Below, piece by piece: positions 32,760 through 43,215 of a stretch of 64,000 nt of DNA. The stretch lies in contig JAEVLN010000008.1 of the NCBI GenBank assembly GCA_018350325.1, forward strand, positions 2,170,001-2,234,000, written 5' to 3'. The notes under the pieces were generated by a model. The model saw only the letters and a program-made list of their open reading frames with translations. It made no database searches and was not told the DNA's origin. Origin of the DNA: Globodera rostochiensis. Taxonomy: Eukaryota > Nematoda > Chromadorea > Rhabditida > Heteroderidae. Position numbers and translations under genes: made by a program. The number at the start of each line of letters is the position of its first letter. Position 1 is the first letter of the stretch.

Positions 32760-33288
32760 CTCTTCCCCCCCCCCATTACCCATTCACTCTCTCCTTTCCC
32801 ATTTTCTATTTGCTCGCTTTGTTTGTCCATCCACTTTGATGAGGTACATAAGTTATTTTTGGACGATAACCATGCATATCGGTGTATATGTTACGGGTAA
32901 TTCCGGAATTACCCGGGTAATTTGGAAATTCTAAAGTGCCAGCAAAGTCTATAACTTTTTTTACTCAACCAAATCTAACAAACAAGATGCCATTCGAAGC
33001 TCTAAGCTTTTAAAACTATTGTTAAGCTAAAGCTAAACAATTACAATCTGCAAAAGCTAGAGTCCGGTAAATTAAATTACCGGGAAAGGGGTTTTCAAAT
33101 TTAACGGGACGGGAACCCAAACGGGAACATCGTGCCCCTCAAAGTTGACAAAACCATAGGGGGAAGGACCATTGGTCAAAATTTGTGAAAAATATGTTTT
33201 TGTCTAAAATTGTCTGGCAATATGTTTTTTGAAAATAGACTATAAATTTGAAAATTAAGTAAAAAGCGATGCACTGCTTTACGATTGG
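32760..33288. other. AT-rich intergenic, no gene seen
   Basis: Upstream flank of the ZIP7-like gene. A small palindromic phrase GGTAATTCCGGAATTACC lies at about 32897-32914. Otherwise unremarkable. Confidence 0.5.
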
Positions 33289-33685
33289 GTACGTTTGGGC
33301 GCTCACGGTTGGGCGCTCACGTTTGGGCGCCGGGTACGTTTGGGCGCCGGGTACGTTTGGGCGCCGGGTACGTTTGGGCGCTCACGTTTGGGCGCTCACG
33401 GTTGGGCGCTCACGGTTGGGCGCTCACGGTTGGGCGCTCACGTTTGGGCGCCGGGTACGTTTGGGCGCCCACGTTTGGGCGCTCACGTTTGGGCGCTCAC
33501 GGTTGGGCGCTCACGGTTGGGCGCCGGGTACGTTTGGGCGCTCACGTTTGGGCGCCGGGTACGTTTGGGCGCTCACGGTTGGGCGCTCACGGTTGGGCGC
33601 TCACGGTTGGGCGCTCACGTTTGGGCGCCGGGTACGTTTGGGCGCTCACGTTTGGGCGCTCACGGTTGGGCGCCCGGTATGTAAG
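33289..33685 (+). repeat. 15-bp minisatellite TTGGGCGCTCACGGT, forward array
   Basis: About 26 units of GTTTGGGCGCTCAC / GGTTGGGCGCTCAC, with some units replaced by GGGCGCCGGGTAC. All three frames are open as rearrangements of WALTVGRSRLGAHG because 15 is divisible by three. Not a gene. Confidence 0.9.
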
Positions 33686-34315
33686 GTAGGCTAGTCAAAA
33701 TTTTTGAAAAATTTTTTAAAGTTTTATTAAGCAATATTTTTTTTAAGGCTCTCATATAAACCTAGCTTAGGCTTTACAATTTTTTTGAAGAAAAAAAAGT
33801 TTAAAAAGTCGATAAAAAGGGGTTTCTAGGGGTATTCGGGGGCGTAGAAGCGCATTCTGACCTCCATTTCGACCATTTCTGAATCCCGAACTCAATTCGA
33901 ACAATTTTTCGAAAACTCAAAAAATTTCAAAAATTAATTTTCGTCTTAAAATTGTTCAAAAAGCTTGATTCGGTCGTTACTTGCTTTTTCGTTGTTATTT
34001 TGTGTTTTTAATTATTTGAAAAAAATAGTGAAAAAAAAATTAATTCAAAAATGTTCGAATTCGGGGTTCGCCATTCACAAATCCAAGCTTGGATTCATGT
34101 TTTACGCATATTTTTACCCCTGAAACTTGCATTTCAAAATTTTAAATTAAAAAAAAATTCACCAGGGACCGCAATTTTCAGCCTATTAGCATAGGCTTCA
34201 CGACCAAAATGCTTTTTTAAGCCTCCACGCATTTCCTAATTACCCAACAAAAACATTTTTTAAAATTAAGTCGTTCTATAAATGTTTTTGATGTGGGCGC
34301 CCAACTGATCCTTTT
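33686..34315. other. AT-rich spacer between inverted minisatellite arrays
   Basis: About 630 bp of AT-rich sequence with long A and T runs, no recognisable coding content. It would form the loop if the flanking arrays paired. Confidence 0.5.
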
Positions 34316-35188
34316 ATAATGGGCGCCCAACCGTGAGCGCCCAAACGTGGGCGCCCAAACGTACCCGGCGCCCAAACGTGAGCGCCCAAACGTGAGCGCC
34401 CAAACGTGGGCGCCCAAACGTACCCGGCGCCCAAACGTGAGCGCCCAAACGTGAGCGCCCAACCGTGAGCGCCCAACCGTGAGCGCCCAAACGTGAGCGC
34501 CCAACCGTGAGCGCCCAACCGTGAGCGCCCAAACGTGAGCGCCCAACCGTGAGCGCCCAACCGTGAGCGCCCAAACGTGAGCGCCCAAACGTACCCGGCG
34601 CCCAACCGTGAGCGCCCAACCGTGAGCGCCCAACCGTGAGCGTCCAACCGTGAGCGCCCAAACGTGAGCGCCCAAACGTACCCGGCGCCCAACCGTGAGC
34701 GCCCAACCGTGAGCGCCCAACCGTGAGCGCCCAAACGTGAGCGCCCAAACGTACCCGGCGCCCAACCGTGAGCGCCCAACCGTGAGCGCCCAACCGTGAG
34801 CGCCCAACCGTGAGCGCCCAACCGTGAGCGCCCAACCGTGAGCGCCCAACCGTGAGCGCCCAACCGTGAGCGCCCAAACGTGAGCGCCCAAACGTGAGCG
34901 CCCAACCGTGAGCGCCCAACCGTGAGCGCCCAAACGTGAGCGCCCAACCGTGAGCGCCCAAACGTGAGCGCCCAAACGTGAGCGCCCAAACGTGAGCGCC
35001 CAACCGTGAGCGCCCAACCGTGAGCGCCCAAACGTGAGCGCCCAAACGTGAGCGCCCAACCGTGAGCGCCCAACCGTGAGCGCCCAACCGTGAGCGCCCA
35101 AACGTGAGCGCCCAAACGTGAGCGCCCAAACGTGGGCGCCCAAACGTACCCGGCGCCCAACCGTGAGCGCCCAACCGTGAGCGCCCAA
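34316..35188 (-). repeat. 15-bp minisatellite, inverted array
   Basis: About 58 units of GAGCGCCCAACCGT / GAGCGCCCAAACGT with interspersed GTACCCGGCGCCCAAAC, the reverse complement of the forward array unit with the same variants. The 300-331 codon leftward frames are repeat artefacts. Confidence 0.9.
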
Positions 35189-35298
35189 ATGAACGACTCC
35201 CCTGCTTTATGCGCAAAAATATATTCGGCGTTAATTAAACCAACAAAATTAAAATAACTAACAATATGCAATATAAGTAAATGTAAATAAATATGTCT

Positions 35299-36961
35299 TT
35301 ATCCTTCTCCTCGCCTTCCGTTTTTGGTCCCTCGATTTAAGCCATTCGGTGCAATAGAAATAGAGCGGGCAATGCTGCAACTTTTGTAGGTCGACGGGTA
35401 AGTGGAAGTCTCGTAAATCGTCGTACTGAGGTAGAGAGCGTTGCACGTGAACTGAGCGAAGTACAGCAGCTGACTGATCGCCTCCAACACCAGCAAGTAC
35501 CCTGTGGGCGTTTAAAATAATATTATTGATTGTGGCCTCTCTCTTTGGCCGGATCCTTTCCCGACTCACTCTCTGGAATCATATCTTCCGCACTGTCCAA
35601 CGTCCAAATTGTTCGTAATGCGTGGGCCGGGAGGTTGCAGCACAAATTAACCGCAGAAATGATTAGAGATCTCTTTAAGCAAATGCATTATTTATGTAGT
35701 TCAGGTTAAACGACGGTTTTGAGACTGAATATTTGTCCCTTTTCGTCTCTGCTGTAAACTGACTTTGATCATGGATTTTTTGCGTCGAAAAATCTCGGGA
35801 TGTTGATAGATGATCGACTGCTTAAATAAAACAAAACATTTCAACATAAATGATGACACTAACTCTGCTGATTGAGACAACGACAGCCACTTTTGGGCGT
35901 TGTTTTCTGTTCGACTGCTCCATCAGCGAAGTTGCGGAGGCGGGGACGGACGACGGGGCGGAGATACCGTAACGGCGCTGAGTTACCGGCACTTCTTGCT
36001 GCAGGCATTTATGAGAAGATAATTCTCCACAAATTAAATGACACACCACATTGGGCAAGTAGCAGTAACAGAGGACAATTCCGTCGAGAAAAATCCGGGC
36101 GGCGGTGGGGATTACGTAGAAGAACAGAATGTCGAGCAGATGCGCACTCTGCAGGTTTTGGTTCACTTAATCCACAAACTTTTCATTGATTCCGTTCACT
36201 TGTTTGAGATGTAAATCGATGCTGATGTTCTCGTAACATGAGGCAAAGTCGGGCTGGTAGATGACCACTGAGGGGATCCACAGCTCGAGCACGCAGCAGC
36301 TGAAGGCCATCAGAAGGAGGGCGTTGCGGGGCTGACGCCAAATGCGAATGTAGCGCAGGGGATGGAAGACGGCCGTGTAGCGGAGGATGGACAGCAACAG
36401 CCAACACCATACAGAAAAAGCGGACGTGGCGTGCATCGCGTACAGAAAAAGCTGAAATAATTTAGCTAATGCTTTGGTTTGATTCTTTTAATGTGCGTGG
36501 TTATTGTGCACCTTCACCTTGCATAATATTGATGCCAAAGCGACTGCCTCCAAGGGCACCATTTGTAGTTGGTTATTTTGGTGGAATTTAACGATAAAAT
36601 GGAACAACGCTTGGGAAAACAGTGCCGTTAGACCTGTGAGTACAAATGATCGCTTTTCTGAGCATTTTAATGGTTATATGTACAAATGGAGTCGCCGACG
36701 GACATTGCCCACAGGGGCAAAGCGCTTGACGTTTCGAAACGGAAAGTGTTGGACCTTAAGAATGGGCGTTTGGCGAAAAGGGCACCCAAATGAGACAAAA
36801 GAGTGCCTGGAAATTTTGCGCAGTTTGTGTAGAACATAAATGTTAAGGCATACGCCAATGATGGGCACGACGAAGTACAGAGAGCTGGAGAAGTACTCAC
36901 CCCAAGTGACGATCTTCGGCGAGTTCATTGGGACAGATGAAGACACTTTGGGCGGAAACAA
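35299..36961 (-). CDS. Rhodopsin-like G protein-coupled receptor
   Basis: Seven-TM receptor, ligand unknown. The start at 36961 gives MFPPKVSSSVPMNSPKI, then TM1 SSSLYFVVPIIGVCLNIYVL (about 36885-36825). TM3 and the second intracellular loop read SAFSVWCWLLLSILRYTAV with FHPLRYIRIW (about 36420-36330). TM4 is ALLLMAFSCCVLELWIPSVV, then a Cys-containing loop DFASCYENIS; TM5 is IFLDGIVLCYCYLPNVVCHL. The third loop QRRYGISAPSSVPASA ends in NRKQRPKVAVVVSIS. TM6 includes VNLCCNLPAHALRTIW (about 35650-35605) and TM7 LEAISQLLYFAQFTCNALYL. The tail ends GTKNGRRGEG with stop at 35299-35301. The HPLRY signature and TM7 NALYL support class A. The DRY position reads LRY. The exon with TM2 was not placed securely. 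It is most like nematode peptide or biogenic-amine receptors, without a specific assignment. Confidence 0.75.
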
Positions 36962-37872
36962 TCACTTTGCGTCATCACACGGCATTCAGGAACAAAATAT
37001 AAGGGATAAGAATATTATTAAAGTCGTGAAAGATGAATTCTTTGAAATTATAATGTGGGAATTTGACGGGGACAAACAACGGCGACGGCACATTCATTCA
37101 GAGAATGTTTTCTAGCTCTTCGTAGCCTTAGGACCAAATTCGGCCAACAATTAAACAATTGAGTTGCCCCCCCCAATTCCCAAGGGACCAATCAAAGAAT
37201 ATTCACTTCCTTTTGCGTGTGGAACCCATAAAACCCCTCAGAAAAGCTTTTCTTTACACCGTTTAGAGGTGGCATTGGGGGGGGGTCATCACTTTTAAAC
37301 GGCTTCTTTGCGAAGTGCACGAAGACATAAGGCCAAGGGCACGTGTCTGACGTATTAAAAGTTGAAATAAGGCGCTATTGGGTGGGTGAATGGAGAATAA
37401 TCGGCCAGCAGAAGATGCGAACTGATGGGGGTGGGTAATTAAATTGAAATGCACGCATTCTGCCAAACCCAACCCTTTCGCCCGTCCATGGCCATAGCCT
37501 TAGCCTCTGTCCCTTTTCACATACAATTTAATTAATTCGATTATCCGCCAATTCCTCCAAATTAAACTCAAAATATAAAATGGACAGCAAAAATAGGGAC
37601 AAATTAGAAACTGTGGACAAATTGAAAAGGTCCAATAAATACAGCAAATGACACGCGAAAGTCGCCGGTAAAATTTGCCGTGAAAGCTGTGCCATATTGA
37701 AAGGTAGCGAAGCCCAACCAACGAATCCAATCGATTCCCAAAATTGCAAAAGGTCACCAATATTCAATTTGACATTGTTGGGCAAGCTGATGAAAAAGCC
37801 GTTGAAACAAAAGGGGAACGAACTAATGGAATGGCATTTGAAGAAGTAAAATAAAATGGGGAAAGAAAATGA
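36962..37872. other. Intergenic, no supported gene
   Basis: Upstream flank of the GPCR and 3' flank of the next gene. An 85-codon leftward frame at 37528-37785 (LDLFNLSTVSNLSLFLLSIL) is hydrophobic but has no family likeness that I can see. Confidence 0.45.
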
Positions 37873-39823
37873 TCAGACCAACAGAAAGGGGCTCAATTGT
37901 GGAAAGCGTTTGTCGCATTTACAGTCCGAAGACGGAGGACTGCTGCCAGAAGAGTACAGACGATGCCAAATGCCGTAACAGTACTTCGGCCCAATTAACT
38001 TCCAGAAGCCGCTGTGGCCATCCTCGAGATCTGATCAAAGAATTGGGTAAATTGGGGCAGCTTTTGATTAAACCTGAAGCGCATCTTGACACTGATCGGT
38101 GAAACTGTGCCTCGGGCTTAATTTAAAAACCTTTTGGCGTTTTGTGCACAAAAACTCTCTCTCACTTGACACTCGGCGCAGATCACCTAAAGAATTAGCG
38201 TGAAGCATCTGTGACCTCTGTGTTAACTTACATTGCCAGGCCTCAATTTGCTTTTCCACCGTTTCTCGTCAGTGCACTCTTGGTTAAGCCACACAATTCG
38301 ATAATGGACACAATATCTTAATCGGCAGGTGGTCGACTAATTGCTTGGGGGGGGACTCACTGGACATTTGCCTCCTTCTTGGCCCCGTGCCGTCTTTGTT
38401 GAATGGAAGGCGTCGTTTTTGTGGAGCCGCCCCGCCCTAACAGATTTTGCTGCTGTTGCGTGAAAAAGGTTGACGGAAGGGACCTTCTGGAGCTGTCGTA
38501 CTGGTAGTCAAGCAACAGAGCCACGGTGGTGAGGTCAAACATTGCAAAAACGCATTGACTGTTCATCAATTTAATTAAGTTTTACCCCGAACAACTCCTT
38601 GAACTTCCTGCTGGGCTAAGCAGCGTTTGAAGCATCCGATAGTCTCCGTTAGCTCCGGACACTTGCGCCCCGCGTGCATTCTCTCTCTAACGACCGCCCT
38701 CCCCCGGCCCCTCGTGCCGATGCCACAAAATCCATCGTCAGCAGAACATTCCGTCCATTCCGACCATTCGCTCACCTCACAATCGATCGCTGAACAAACA
38801 AAAATATGACTTTAATAACTCTTTAGCGCTTTCACCTGGACAGGCCTGCGCATAATTTGCACAACAATCCCCGTAATCTGTGCAGAATTGATCACAAAAG
38901 CAGTCCATGTTGGCCTCCATCAGAATGTTCATTCTCCACGGTTCAGATGCCGTCCATTCTTCGGGTTGCGCGCTCTGAGACACTTTATTCGGCACTCGGA
39001 TGCGTCGTTTGACAATTCTCAGCGGCAAATACCGACTCAACAAGGAGTATCTGCACGAAATATACGTGCCATTTTGTTTTGGGGCAATTTGAAGACGGAG
39101 AGGCACTTTTTAAGCCGCTGACCTTACGATGGGCGAATGCTTTTCGTCCTCCTCCGACTGATCGTCGTCCATTCTCTCGCGCATTTGCGCCTCCGACCCG
39201 AATTGGATCACTGTCTCCTCCTCCTCCGGCACATCAAAATCGGTGAAAGTTGCCACATTCTTTCGCCTTCTCCCGCTGTACAACCCAAAGTGCTCCCGTT
39301 GCCCCAATTGGTGCAGAATTTGCACTCCCCGTTCATTTAGCGACACAAAATTCGGCAGAACGACCTTTCCGATACAATTGTTGCCGAAACGCACCTCGCG
39401 CACCCGATCATCCCTCGGGACAAAACTGTTTGATCAATCAAACGGTATATTTGAGGCAATCGTTTGATCAGTCAAAACGGTATATTTGAGGGAATCGATC
39501 CACCTGAGGATGGATCTGCCGGAATCCTGCATCGATTTGCAGCTCATATTTCTTGCCTCGCAACAAAGTGGCTGTCCAAAGCGGAAACATCCCAATTGGG
39601 GCACGGGAAGTGCCGGTTGGTGGTGGTACTGCTGGGGGTGACTGTGCCGTTCATCGTTCGCTAATATTACTCTCTTTGGCAGAAGGAAGAAGACTTGGAG
39701 AAGGGCAAGTGGAAGATGAAGCTGACGGAAAGAGGGCGAACAATAAACTAAGAGGAGCTTCAGGAGGAGGAGGAATAGGGAGGCGAGAAGCATTTCCGAA
39801 TTCGACAAAACATTTCCCTCCAA
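37873..39823 (-). CDS. Secreted somatomedin-B / thrombospondin type-1 protein (SBSPON-like)
   Basis: Extracellular matrix-type protein with the domain order of SBSPON. The first Met (39823) or MLLASLFLLLLKLLLVYC (39793) gives a signal peptide. The N-terminal exon has a Cys cluster GCFRFGQPLCCEARNMSC (about 39595-39540). A middle exon carries RFGNNCIGKVVLPNFVSLNE and an acidic patch DDDQSEEDE. The somatomedin-B segment is MDCFCDQFCTDYGDCCANYA (about 38910-38850). The TSP1 repeat starts VSEWSEWTECSADDGFCG with CPELTETIGCFKR (about 38780-38620). Downstream exons read FDLTTVALLLDYQYDSSRRS, VHYRIVWLNQECTD (about 38310-38265) and a C-terminal part DGHSGFWKLIGPKYCYGIWH (about 38020-37960), then CKCDKRFPQLSPFLLV and a stop at 37873-37875. 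The FWK...GPK.CYG pattern fits the SBSPON C-terminal region. An intron near 39430-39490 has a short direct duplication. Confidence 0.8.
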
Positions 39824-39849
39824 TCATCAGAAAAACATTCTGCAAAATT

Positions 39850-40309
39850 TAGCGAGGAAACAAAACGCAATTAGCAACGAATTAAAATAAAAATTTGTTG
39901 TTGAGGTAAATGCCATCCGCTAGAAAACAAAGTGAAAAGCTGATTTTGTGGAAATGTTTCTTTAGTCGCGGGCGGTTTAATGGGACAATCAAAGGGACCC
40001 AAAAGCCGGGCAGCCATTTGTTGCAATTTTAATGTCCTTTAAATGGGAAATTGGGCGGGCGGGAGAAGCCAATCCAATGATATCAATTTGACGGGCGGGC
40101 GCCCGTCGTTTACTTTCATTGGCAATTGGAATTGGACAAGTTCAAATCCTGAGAGAGGCCGGAAGAGGACGAATTTAGGAGAAAAAGAAAGCCTTTGAAA
40201 AGCTTTTTGCAGAATATATTACCAGTGAAGAAGGGGCGGGGATTTGATTAGGACGAATAAATGCAAAGGACGGACTGGATATTGGACAAGGTGCGAGGGA
40301 TGAACAGAG
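39850..40309. other. Intergenic, no gene seen
   Basis: Promoter-side flank of the SBSPON-like gene; GC-moderate sequence with GGGCGGGCG phrases, no coding likeness. Confidence 0.5.
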
Positions 40310-40830
40310 GTGGAAGGGGGGAGGAGAGGGGGGGGGGGAGAGGGAAATAGTTGGATAAGGGAGGGGGGGGGGGGAGGGAGGGAGGGGGGGAGAGGGAGGG
40401 GAAAGGGAATTAGTTGGATAAGGGAGGGGGGGGAGGGGGGGAGGGGGGGAGGGAGGGAGGGAGGGAGGAGGGAGGGAGGGAGGGAGGGAGGGAGGGAGGG
40501 AGGGAGGGAGGGAGGGAGGGAGGGAGGAGGGAGGGAGGGAGGGAGGGAGGGAGGGAGGGAGGGAGGGAGGGAGGGAGGGAGGGGGGAGGGAGGGAGGGGG
40601 GGGAAGAGGGGGGAAGGGGGGGGGGGTGGAAGAGGGGGGAGGGGGGGGAGGGAGAGGGAGGAGGAGGGGGAGGGGGGGGGGAAATTGGGTGGGAGGGAGG
40701 GAGGAGGGAGGGAGGGGGGGGGGGGGAGGGGGGGGGGGAAGAGGGAAATTAGTTGGATATAGGGAGGAGGGGGGAGGGAAATTGGGTGGGAGGGAGGGGG
40801 AGGGGAGGGAGAGGGGGGATAGGAAATGGA
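40310..40830. repeat. (GGGA)n / poly-G purine array
   Basis: Over 500 bp of almost pure purine: long GGGA tetranucleotide runs (about 40440-40590) and G runs to 12, with a few AATTAGTTGGATAAGG interruptions. Gly/Glu/Arg-rich frames are artefacts. Confidence 0.9.
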
Positions 40831-43215
40831 AAAACTAGGAAATGAGTGATCGGAAGAATTGAATGAATGTACTGGAAGTGAAGAAATGGGGGGGGGGATG
40901 AAGAATTGGTATTGGTGGAAGAGGGAATGAAATGTGCGATAAAAACGTCACCGGGGGGGGGGGGGTGGGAGGAGTGACAATTGGGCAAATTAGGCTTTTG
41001 AACATCGTGGCGGTTGCCGGTCTATTTTTGACTTTTTCACTTCCGTGTGAACAAAAAGGGAAAAGTTGGAAATTGGCAGAGGGACGGGGGCAAAATTTGG
41101 TGGGATAAATAAAAGGGATTGTGGGGGGGGGGGGGGGGGGGGGCGTGACGGGCGAATTGGGGGGGGGGGGGGGGGAGGAATATTCTAAAAATGGAATTTT
41201 CTTCTTTTTATTGTTTTTATTCTCACCCCCCCCCCCCACCCCTATCGATCATTTCCATTTTAACGGGATATTAGGCGTGAAATTGGTAGGGAAGGGCCAT
41301 TATTTTCAACTACAGATCAATGATCAAAAAACCTCCGACCATTGGCAAAGATATCATCGCCTAGGGGGAGACGTTATTGCATATGTATCAGAAGGACATG
41401 GAATCAAACAGAACCAATAACCCCCCGGGGGTTTGACAGAAAACAAACAGTTTGGTCGCATTTTGTAAGAAGAAAACAGCCGTTTGGCTCGCAAGGCGCA
41501 CTTTCGTCGCCTATTTGTTGGGCCGTCATTCTTTTGACTGTTTTTTTTTGGGGGGGGGGGGGACTTTTGTTTGCGTTGTTCCACAAAGTCCTCCGCTGTT
41601 TCTTTCTGTTGTTTTGCCGTTGTATTTGCTTTCGTTGCCCTTTTCCCTGCGGCGGAATACACCGCGGCAATTCGACGAGTGCCAAAACGATTTTTTTAAT
41701 TCCCTGGGGGCATTTGAGGGGAAGAACGATGGAAGAAGCATTTCATTTTGAATGGACGGGAGGAGGGGGGGGGGGGGAGGGGAATGGACAAAGCAAACGA
41801 ATAAAAATTTATAAGCATTTTGAGCATAAAAAACGGAAACGGCGCAACATCTGACAACTTTACATGGACATAAATTGGATGATGGCGATGATTGTGTGTG
41901 GTTGATAAGAATGTGAAGATTTTTAGGAAATGTAAGCACTTTTATTACCCATTTCTTGTGTACTATCGTCGAGACCGATGTTGGTTCAACACCAACGGCA
42001 ATATTTCGTATCATTTCAAATGATCCCCCCCCCCACCCACCCACCGATTTGTGTAGTTTTATTGCTATTGCGACAAGCCCATAAAACATTTGAGTGATTG
42101 GGGGAAAAGTGAAAAAGAGGATAAAAGAAGAAAGTTCACGGGCCGAGAGTGGGCGAAGAGACATCGAAAAACATCGCAACACTTCCCCGCCCCCACCGGG
42201 GGGACAATGGACGAGTGTTTGCATTTGCGGATCCAGCAATCGCACACAATGGGCGAGTATTTGCCCCAATCACCCCGGGTTGATTGGGTTTTACATTGTG
42301 CAACACAACCACAACGACAATGACCTGGGGGCAACAGGGACATTCCCGTTGGATGGGGGGAGGGGCACTTGCCGAAGAAAGAAGGGTAGGCATTTATTTG
42401 ATGGGGCGGCAAAGGTTAAAAATGGAATGACTCTTCCCATGCACAAATATTCATTGAACTGCCTGCAAAAGTTGAGATAAAATCGTTTTTTCTGATCTGC
42501 GCGCGAGCGCCGCGCCCAAACTTTCGGAGGACGGGCTAAATAAACGAAAACTAATCGCGATATGCAATTAATATGTAATACATTTTATTAACGGAACAAC
42601 AAATTATGGAAAGGACAAACCAAAGGAAATATTACAACAATCCGTCCGTCGGTCGGTCATTAGCTGTACAAATTTCTGCTTCTCTGCAGGGGTTTTAATT
42701 GATTTATTCTTTCTTAGGAATTCCTTTTTGGGTTTTGTAAAAAGCACCCAAAGTTTTCTGACTCCGGCCCCAATCATTTTGGCTCCGAGGCTCTTCCAAC
42801 TTTCGTCGGGGCATTGGCAAATTGCCCATTTTATTTTTTTTCTCTCAAAAATTTTATTCATTCTTTGACTCGGACAGCCTTTGCAATTTTATCCATTGAA
42901 CAAAAAACGAAAATTTTGTTAAAAGTTTCTGGGATATTCTCATTTAAATCAATCAAAATGCAACTGATTATGAGCTGGGATTCACATGCATTTGCCTAAA
43001 TATAATTTAAATTGTATTTAATATATAAATTATATAATTTAAATTGTATTTAATATATAAATTAGCTTTGTGCACGCCATAGGTAAATCCCAACTCGGGC
43101 GATGAAAGTAATAAAAAGGAAGGCAAATATTTACAAAATAAGGAGAAGGAAAAAGAATTATTATTGAAAGCATTTTCTGATCAGTGATCGGTCCGTCCCT
43201 TTCTTTTTCTTTTGC
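40831..43215. other. Gene-poor stretch with poly-G/poly-C runs
   Basis: Homopolymer G or C runs at about 41118-41141, 41160-41174, 41226-41237, 41550-41562 and 41766-41778. No recognisable exon. I looked here for a tyrosine-kinase domain belonging to the receptor to the right and saw none of its motifs. A direct repeat of TATAATTTAAATTGTATTTA lies at about 43000-43065. Confidence 0.5.

Noticed and set aside
33289..35188. Terminal inverted repeats of a transposon
   Set aside because: The arms are simple minisatellite arrays of unequal length and the 630-bp interior has no coding or element-like content.
34217..35271. Leftward open frames of 300-331 codons with WALTVGRSRLGAHG-type repeats
   Set aside because: All three frames of the strand are open at once because the 15-bp unit is divisible by three; no start context, signal or family likeness.
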